A DNA stretch of 64,000 bases, taken from Psococerastis gibbosa. Taxonomy: Eukaryota > Arthropoda > Insecta > Psocodea > Psocidae. The notes under the pieces are model-generated. The model had not been told where the DNA came from. It made no database searches and saw only the letters and a program-made list of their open reading frames with translations. The DNA is taken from the NCBI GenBank assembly GCA_963971405.1, contig OZ020490.1:7116874-7180873 (forward strand). Reading direction: 5' to 3'. The position numbers were made by a program, and so were the translations under genes. Position 1 is the stretch's first letter; each line of letters opens with the position of its first letter. This document shows, one piece after another, positions 55,905 through 64,000 of the stretch.

Positions 55905-58900
55905 TGAAGGTATGAATTTGAAAATATGTGTTTATACTCGTTTGAAGCCACAATTAATACTGCTTCTAATGAGACATAAAAAATTATTTTCGGTTGAAAA
56001 TTGCAGGCTGTCGAATTGAATATCAATTTTTTCGTCAATATGCACCGAAATTGAATATTAATTAATTTTACGGTCTTAAAAGGAGTATTCTTGGTTTTAA
56101 TTAGCCTATCTTTGCTGAAAATACTATAATATACATTAAGCAATAGTATGTGTTAGTTACTCCTGGGACTTAGTGGTGAAAAAAAATTATTTTGCCGAGA
56201 AAGCGGAAAATATTCATTTATCTATCACATAGCTGCATTGAAACAGCTTGAAGCATACGTATTGCGTGTGGGGGTTTTAAAATATTTTGATTTAATACAG
56301 TACATGTTAAAGTAATTCGTGATAAAAACATGCAGCTACAAAATGCAACATAAGCCACGGAGTAAATAAATACCAATATCAAACGGGAGATTTCCCCGAC
56401 CTTTTCATGAAATTTTGGGTTTTGACCGAATTTTCAGGGGGAAGGGGGTTGAAAGTAGTTATATGTCTGCATTTGTTTAAAACCTGTATTTAAGCCGCTT
56501 ATAATGAGGCAGTAACCGTGTTGCCCTAAGTTGGATATTACAGGCTGAATTATTTTTTAACTCTTTTTTCGTCTATATACACCGAAATTGAACATTTATA
56601 CTTTTTACGGTTGAAAAGCAAAATAGGTGGCCTAAATTAGTTTGGCACTGCTATAGATACTATAGTTAACATTAAGCAACAGCTTCCGTTGGTTATTCTA
56701 GGGAAAAAAAGGTGCAAAAAAAAAATTGATGTTCGAGAATACAGAAAATAGTCATTTATCTATTGAAATTGAAATAGCTCGAAGAATACGTAGTGTATTT
56801 GGGGTTATTTGACTTTTTGGTTAGTTTATAGTATAAGCTAAGATAATAAAAGATAAAAACGTCTACTAAACGCAATGTGGGTGGCTGTATATATTTTTTG
56901 TCTGTTTATTCGTGTTAATACACCTAAATTGAATATTAATTATTTTTAGGGTTTTCAAAGTAAGCAGAATTACTTAAAATGACTCATCATCGTTGCTACA
57001 GATATTTTGCCAAACATTAACCAATATAGTTTTTGTTATGGCTGCAAAAAAATTAATCTGCCGAAAAACCGGAAAATAGTCATTTTTCTATTAAGTAGCG
57101 GCATTGAAATAGCCCGAAGAATGCATATTGTATATGGGCCTATTTGACCTTATAAAGTAATGTGTGATATAACCATCGACATAACACAACATAAACCACG
57201 GAGTAAATAAAAAATTAAATCAAATGAGATATTTCCCTGACTTTTTCTTGAAATTTTGCGTTTTGGTCGAATTTTCTGGAGGAAGGGGGTTGATGGATGT
57301 TATGTGTTTATATTTGTTTCAAACCTTTATATTTGCTGCTTATAATGAGCGAATAATTGTTGGCTTAACCTGTTTATTGCAGGCCGTATAATTTTTTGTC
57401 TATTTATTAGGGTTAATGCACCCAAATTGAATATGAATTATTTTTACGGGTCTGAAAGTAAGACGGGTGACTTGAAACGACTCATCATTGCTATAGGTAC
57501 TTCGCTTAACATTTAGTAACCGTATTTGTTAGCAATTTCAGGTATTTAAGGGTGCAAAAAAAGTTAATATGCCGAGATTCGGAAAATAGTTATTATTCTA
57601 TCATACGGCGGCATTGAAATAGCTGGAAGACAACGTATTGTATGTGGGGTTATTTGTCCTTCTTGGATTGCCTATTGTATTAACTAAAATATTGTATGCC
57701 AACGACATCAACAATTGACAACATAACCCACGGAGTCAAGAAATACCAAAATTGAACTGGAGATTTCCCCGAAATGTTCTTGATTTTTTTTTTTTTTACC
57801 GAATTTCAAAGGGAAGGGGGTTGTTGAAAGTTACGTCTTTATACTCGTGTCCAACCTATGTTTATGCCGCTTATAATGAAGTTGTAACTTAAGTTGAATG
57901 CTTTTTATATATTTTTTCGTCAATATGCACCGAAATTGAATATTAATTAATTTTACGGTCTTGAAAGCAGTATAGGTGGCTTTAATTAGCCTAACATTGC
58001 TACAGATACTATAGTATACATAAAGCAATAGTATTTGTTAGTTATTCCTGGGACTTAGTGGTGAAAAAAAATTAATATGCCGAGAAACCGGAAAATATTT
58101 ATTTATCTACCACATAGCTGCATTGAAATAGCTAGAAGAATACGTATTGTATGTGGGGGTTTTTAAATTTTTTTTGATTTACTCCAGTATATGGTAAAAC
58201 ATCATGTGTGAAAAAAACATCTACAAAATACAACATAAGCCACGGTGAAAATAAATACCAAAATCGAACGGGAGATTCCCCCGACCTTTTCATGAAATTT
58301 TGTGTTTTGACCGAATTTTCAGGGGGAAGGGGGTCGAAAGTAGTTATATGTTTGTAATCGTTTAAAAGTTGTAACTAAGCCGCTTAAAATAACCGTTGGC
58401 CTAAGTTGGATATTACAGACTGTGTAATTTTTTAACTCTTTCTTGGTCTATATACACCGAAATAGAACATTAATTATATTATATTTTCGGTTTTGAAAGC
58501 ATCCGAAATAGAACATTAATTAAATTATATTTTCGGTTTTGAAAGCATAATAGGTGGCCTAAATTAGCTTGACATTGCTATAGATACTATAGTTAACATT
58601 AAACTGTTTCCGTTGGTAATTCTAGGGAAAGAAGGGTGCAAAAAAATTAATATGCCGAAAAACCGGAAAATAGCCATTTGTCTATCACTTGGCGGCATTG
58701 AAATAGCTGGAAGAATACGTATTGTATATGGGATTATTTACCTTTTTCGGATAGCCTATTATATAAGATAATAAAAGATAAAAAGTCTACTAAACTCAAC
58801 ATAAACCATAGAGAATGTAAACCACCGAAAGTGGACATGAAACATGCCCTAAAAAGACACAAATATTCGCAATTTTGGGATTTTACATTGCGAAAATATG

Positions 58901-61010
58901 TTGATATTGTACGTTAATTACATGAATCTGATACAGTAGTATAATGAGTGATAGGTTTTATCCATATTAATTACATATTATAGATATAGGAAGCCAAATA
59001 TATGCCATTTTCAACGTGAAACTTGAAGATATCCACACTGTAGCCAAAATGGTAGGCGTAAATTGGAACATTTGTTGATTTTTTGTTTACATATGTAAAC
59101 AGTATGTGAAACTGCAAATTTACTTGAAATTTACTTGAAAGCAATGTGGGTGGCTGAAATTACCTTAGCATTGCTAAAGATACTATAGTAAACATTAAGC
59201 TAGTGCTTCCGTAGGTAAATCCTGGTAATTGCGGGTGCAAAAAAATTAATATGCCGAGAATACAGAAAATAGTCATTTATCTATCACTTGGCGGCATTGA
59301 AATAGCTCGAAGAATAAGTATTGTATATGGGATTATTAACATTTTTCGGATAGCCTATTGTCTAAGATAAGATAATAAAAGATAAAAAGTCTACTAAACG
59401 CAACATTAACCATGGAGTATGTAAAGCACCGAAAGTGGACATGAAACATGCCATCAAAATACACATATATTCGAAAATTTGGGTTCTAAAATTGGGAAAA
59501 TATGTGGATAATGTACGATAATTACATTAAACCGGTACAGTAGTATAATGTGTGATACATTTTATTCATATAAAATGCATATTATAGAAATAGGAAGCAA
59601 AACATAGGCCATTTTTAATATAAAAACATGATGATATCCACAATGTACCCGAAATGGTAGGCCTAAATTGGATGATTTGTTGATTGTTTGTTGACGTTAG
59701 TAAACAACATGCGAAACTGCAAATTTACGATACATTTTGACCACGAAAAAGAAGGTTGATTTTTCGAAATTATCAAAAACGGGAATATTTTCAGGAATTT
59801 AGTGGGAAATTTCGTGTTTGACCCGATTTTACAGGGGGAGGGGGGATGATGAAAACATCCCTTGTATACGCCCTTGAAAGCATCATTCATACTGCATTCA
59901 ACGACACATTAAACATCCTCGCGTATTGAAAACTGCAGACAGTGGAATATTTGTAACTGCAGAAACGGGAGAATTCCTTGAGTTTTTATGCGTCTCGACC
60001 GAAATTTCAGGGGGAAGGGGGGAGGAAGAAGTCATGTGTTTGTATTTGCTAAATAGCTGTATTTGTGCCGCTTATAATGAAGCTATAATTGTTGGTCCTA
60101 CTTGGATATTACAGAGTATATAATTTTTTAACTCTTTTATGGTCTTCATACACCAAAATTGAAAATGAATTTATTTTACGGTATTGAAAGCATTGTGGGT
60201 GGCTTAAATTACCATAGCATTGCTACAGATACTTAATTAAACATTATGCAAATACTTCCGTAGTTAAGTCCTGGTAATTGTGGGTGCAAAAAAATTAATA
60301 TGCCGAGAATAAGGAAAATAGTCATTTTTCTATCACTTGGCGGCATTGAAATAGCTGGAAAAATACGTAATGTATATAGGGTTATTTGACCTTTTTGGAT
60401 ACCATATAGTATAAGATAAGATAGTAAAAGATAAAAACGTCCCCTAAACGCAACATGATCCATGGAGTATGTAAAGCACCGAAAGTGGACATGAAACATG
60501 CCATTATAATACACATATGTTCGAAAATTTGGGTTCCTAAATTGGGAAAATATGTTGATATTGTACGTTAATGACATTAAACCGGTACAGTAGTACAATA
60601 TGTGATACATTTTATCCATATAAAATGCATATAATAGAAATAGGAAGCAAAACATTGGCCATTTTTAACGTGAAACTTGAAAATATCCACACTGTAGCCG
60701 AAATGGTAGGTCTAAATTGGATGATTTGTTGATAACTTGTTTACATTAGTAAACAACATGCGAAACTGAAAATTTAAAAAACATTTGCACCCCTAAAATA
60801 AGGGTAGATTTTTCGAAATTATCGAAAACGGGAAAAATTTTGAGAATTTCGCGTGAAATTTCGTGTTTGACCCGATTTTAAAGGGGGAGGGGGGATGATG
60901 GAACCACCCCTAGTATACTCGGATGCAACCCCTATTTATAGTGCCTTTAACGACCCCTTAACTATTCATGTCGGTTAAAAATTGCAGGCTGTGGAATTTT
61001 TTATCTCAAA
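55905..61010. repeat. Diverged tandem array with higher-order periodicity
   Basis: The landmark cattgaaatagctggaagaa (variants) recurs near 56237, 56767, 57102, 57611, 58121, 58694, 59293 and 60343, each preceded by a ttaatatgccgagaa block. Units near 55.99 and 56.54 kb match those near 57.91 and 58.43 kb better than their neighbours, a super-period of about 1.9 kb. The block gaaagtggacatgaaacatg occurs near 58826, 59430 and 60480. No shared open frame is seen. Confidence 0.85.
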
Positions 61011-61019
61011 GCATGCACA

Positions 61020-61555
61020 GCAGGGTATACCCTTTTCCCGCATGTAGGCCTCTTGCACACCCCCCTTACATACCTAGCTGTGGGGAAACTGGTAGACTGA
61101 CAGCAATATAACTTACACTGTTGAGAAGAGCAAGGATAGTGGAAAGAAGCAAAGTGGTTTTAAATTTTTCGAATCAATTTTTTTCCCGCGAAAATCGTCC
61201 CCGAAAAACGCGTTTTTTCGTCGAAAATGGGCATTTTTTCGCATTTTTGCCCTTTTTCACTTTGCTAATTATCTGGAAGCCGTCAGATTTTACATAGGTA
61301 TGAGACCTGGGGGGAAAGTTGGGGAAAGGTTGGCCGAATAGCGCTACGAAGCCATTTTGGCCGCAGCGGATCTCAATTTTTTGTTATCGCGTTTTCCGCA
61401 GCATAGGAAAACCAATGTAAAATGTGCACTTTTTTTGGCAATTTTGCAGGGGTTGGGGAAAAATGTCATAACTGGGCCAATTTTGGCCCGATTGGGATGA
61501 TTCTATTTTTCCCCCACTCGACTTGGTCCTATCTATCTTTTAAGACCATTTGTCG
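61020..61555. other. Transition from array to hairpin cluster
   Basis: Contains cgaaaaacgcgttttttcgt and other short palindromic stretches; no gene. Confidence 0.4.
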
Positions 61556-61559
61556 AGCG

Positions 61560-62025
61560 GCAGCTCGGGCTGCGCCCTCGCAGTTATTGATGAGTGAGTG
61601 GTCGTAGGTGGGTTCTATTAAGTTAAACAAGTGTCTCCGCCACAGGGGCCCTACGGGCCCCACATGGCTCCTACACTTGCGCCTGCCGCGGGCGGCAGCT
61701 CGGCCTTCGGCCTCGCGGTCACTGCTCATGGGCACTGATCATGGTGGGTATCGTCATGGGTGTCGTATGAGTCCTCGCGTCGAGGGCTTTCCAAAGAGGT
61801 ATCACGCACGATTGTAGCATGAATGGGACGGGAGTTGTGAGTTAAAGAAGATAGAATGGAAAAAAGGCTAGTTTGGGAGGGGGAGGCAGGTAATTGGCTA
61901 TAGTTTACACTTTTCACTAAGAAAAGATATGTGGGTTTGAAAGAACGTAGTGAATGTTAACTTTAACATGGAGGGGATCCATTGGAACCTCGGACCAACC
62001 GTAGCTCGCCACTTCGTGGCTCGCG
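61560..62025. other. Cluster of short tri-loop hairpins
   Basis: GGGC-TGC-GCCC (61567-61577), GGGGCCC-TAC-GGGCCCC (61645-61661), GGCC-TTC-GGCC (61702-61712) and GCCAC-TTC-GTGGC (62008-62020). Three of the four are bounded on both sides by CTCG. A matching GGCC-TTC-GGCC lies at 11664-11674. The segment is much more GC-rich than the surroundings. Confidence 0.7.
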
Positions 62026-62289
62026 TATATATGCACTTGACGCATTGTCTGGCAATGTGCATGGTTGCATAACTCAACTTTTTCACATTGGATCTATATA
62101 ATGGCCAGCAACAGCAGCCATATCTATTTCTCTGCTATATTTATGTACCATTGACCAAGGAGTTACAAACCATAAGGAGCTGACATGAAAATTGACCTTT
62201 AAAATACTGAAATAGTCGAAAGTTGGCATAAAATATTAATTCTATATACAGTACGTAGCATTAATGCATAATAAATACCTAACCCCGAA

Positions 62290-63225
62290 ACAATGTGTGG
62301 GTGTTGATAGTATTTCAATTATCAGCTAATAATTCGCATTGGTTGAAAATGGTTTCAAACAAAGAATGGGAACATGCACGGGAAATTCAAATTGACCCTC
62401 GGCTACATTCTTCACGTGTTTTATATTTATTGTTTTCTCCTTTCATGCAGGCACTATTTTACTTATTAATATATTCCAAAATTCTAACTGTACAATTATA
62501 AAACTATGCAACCATATTATTCGATATAGCATTAATTTGAATTTCCCGCGCATTTTTACTTAAGTTTTCAACTAAATTTTTCCCTCCAAAATTTAAAATA
62601 TGCAATGTAATTTATTTATATATGAGGAGCATGAACGCTAAAAGCAATTTGTCGAAAAAAAAAGTAGTAGAAAGTCTAATGTGATTCTTATATTAGTATA
62701 GGATATTAATTGATACATTCCACAATGCAGATGTAACGTAGAGTTTCAAAGAAACCTATGTGTGGTTGTTGACTGTGTTTCAATTATCAGCTAATAATTC
62801 GCATTGGTTGCAAGTGGTTTCAAACAAAGAATTGGAAAATGGGTGGGAAATTGATATTGACCCTCGACTATATTCTTCAAGTGTTTTATTGCTTTCTCCT
62901 TTCATACAGGATACTTATTAATATATGCAAAAATTCTAATTGTACATTTCTATTTTTTTTGTTTTCCCTTCAATTATAAAACTATGCAACCATATTATTC
63001 GATATAGCATTAATTTGAATTTCCCGCGTATTTTTCACATTTGTTTTCAACTAAATTTTTCCCTCCTAAATTTAAAATAGGCAATGCAATTGAGTAATAT
63101 ATGAGGAGCATGAATGCAAAAAGCGATTAGTCATATAACATTTAATTGAAAGTCTAATGTGATTGCTATGTTATTAAAGGATATATTAATTGATAAAGTA
63201 CATTCCACAATGCAGATGTAATTTA
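62290..63225. repeat. Two-copy tandem duplication, period about 466 bp
   Basis: caattatcagctaataattc, ttttccctcc and ttgatacattccacaatgca occur in both halves (62310 and 62778; 62580 and 63060; 62711 and 63196). The second half has a small insertion around 62950. No gene seen. Confidence 0.8.
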
Positions 63226-63388
63226 GATTTTCATAGTTTTCCGTCTCTCCTGAATGAACATTTTCCGTGACAAATCGCCGGTCGCATATTATATGCTCCT
63301 CATTTATTTCACTCGAAGGAGATAAAACTGATATAAGAAATTTCGCCCTGGGCCCACCATTTCAGCATCTAGTCTAGCCCTTTTTTTA

Positions 63389-63574
63389 TTAATTGGGGTA
63401 TTGGTCTATAGGCCTATTGTGCCCCCGACAGCAATGTATCAACATCACTCCTTCAAGGCCCATCTCCCTCAGGAGAGCCAGGATCTTGAGGGGGTTCAGA
63501 TGTGATAGGTCTTTTACATGTAACTGGAAACTTCCAATGCATGGTGCTCTTCTTTGTACGATTGCATCGCAAGC
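63389..63574 (-). CDS. Open-frame remnant, possibly the C-terminal part of a retroelement ORF
   Basis: A 61-codon minus-strand frame has regular composition (APCIGSFQLHVKDLSHLNPL, ILALLREMGLEGVMLIHCC). A second minus-strand frame over the same bases is also open (RCNRTKKSTMHWKFPVTCKR, then PPQDPGSPEGDGP). Overlapping open frames point to a transposable-element remnant rather than a host exon. Not recognised. Confidence 0.25.
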   Translation of the reverse strand, partial: ACDAIVQRRAPCIGSFQLHVKDLSHLNPLKILALLREMGLEGVMLIHCCRGHNRPIDQYPN

Positions 63575-63579
63575 CTAGC

Positions 63580-64000
63580 TCTATATTCAATCTCTATCAA
63601 TCGACGCTCCATCGGTAAAGATTAACGGCAGTGGTGCAAAGGATTAGTTGGACTTACATCGCCTGTTGTGACTATTAATCCTGGTCTAACTAAACTAACT
63701 TGAATCTATTGTTATGCCTAATTATACTGAATCTACTGTTATACGCAGCAAATGTCTAGCTATTTTATTGTCTCTTTGGATAGGTACACCAATAGATAGG
63801 CCGAGGAAGCCAGTGGATTATTTGTCCTTAACCATGCTGAGACGCAATGGTAAAATAATGTTTTCCCCATAGCAAATAAGCACTGGACCTAACAGCATTT
63901 CGAAACCACTGTCTTTCTCGGTTTACCTATGGTGGTATAGAAACAAAATGAGTACAGGTTAGGTGTCACGGTAACCATTTTATTCACAGACACGAAAAAA
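63580..64000. other. No gene recognised
   Basis: Contains only a fragment of the ttagttggacttac MITE at 63641-63690. Confidence 0.4.

Overview
This is a eukaryotic, animal-type, gene-poor and transposon-dense window. Exons are interrupted by long introns. The single long open frame is an F-box/leucine-rich-repeat gene, and nearly all other sequence is dispersed or tandem repeat: short inverted-repeat DNA transposons (MITEs) with clean target duplications, tRNA-like and 5S-like SINEs, and 3' scraps of LINEs. Long G or C runs of 8 to 17 bases are frequent. I read it as an invertebrate metazoan, but the sequence alone does not let me name a phylum. No bacterial, plastid or viral genome is present.

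Layout. 1-5 kb: a 1.58 kb block present twice, base for base identical, 3,240 bp apart, with PIF/Harbinger-like MITEs. 5-9.4 kb: MITEs nested inside one another, a hAT-type element and a SINE with a 15 bp target duplication. 9.6-12.8 kb: a SINE, then a 136 bp tandem array. 12.8-13.2 kb: a LINE reverse-transcriptase fragment. 14.2-16.3 kb: a satellite with 414 bp period that has captured a MITE. 16.6-24.4 kb: hAT, SINE and a GTCTGTC-headed repeat family. 24.4-26.9 kb (perhaps 18.4-32.0 kb): a minus-strand multi-exon gene, apparently undetected by simple ORF calling, encoding a glycosylation-site-rich, probably single-pass membrane protein. 27-35 kb: three hAT-like elements with perfect 8 bp duplications, a foldback element and TTAA-type MITEs nested at TTAA sites. 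35.9-38.4 kb: the F-box/LRR gene. 39-55 kb: hAT, SINE and LINE remnants, plus a near-perfect 473 bp inverted repeat (46.25-46.72 kb) carrying the same open frame in both arms. 55.19-55.39 kb: a 200-N assembly gap. 55.9-61.0 kb: a diverged tandem array with higher-order periodicity. 61.5-62.0 kb: small tri-loop hairpins. 62.3-63.2 kb: a two-copy tandem duplication.

The two genes do not form an operon or an obvious pathway. They lie on the same strand about 4 kb or more apart. The F-box/LRR product would be a substrate receptor of an SCF-type ubiquitin ligase; the spliced gene product would sit in a membrane. The most rewarding items for follow-up are the spliced membrane-protein gene, the ORF-bearing hairpin at 46.25-46.72 kb, the SINE with a 5S-rRNA-like head, and the TE-within-TE insertions whose empty sites are preserved in the same window.
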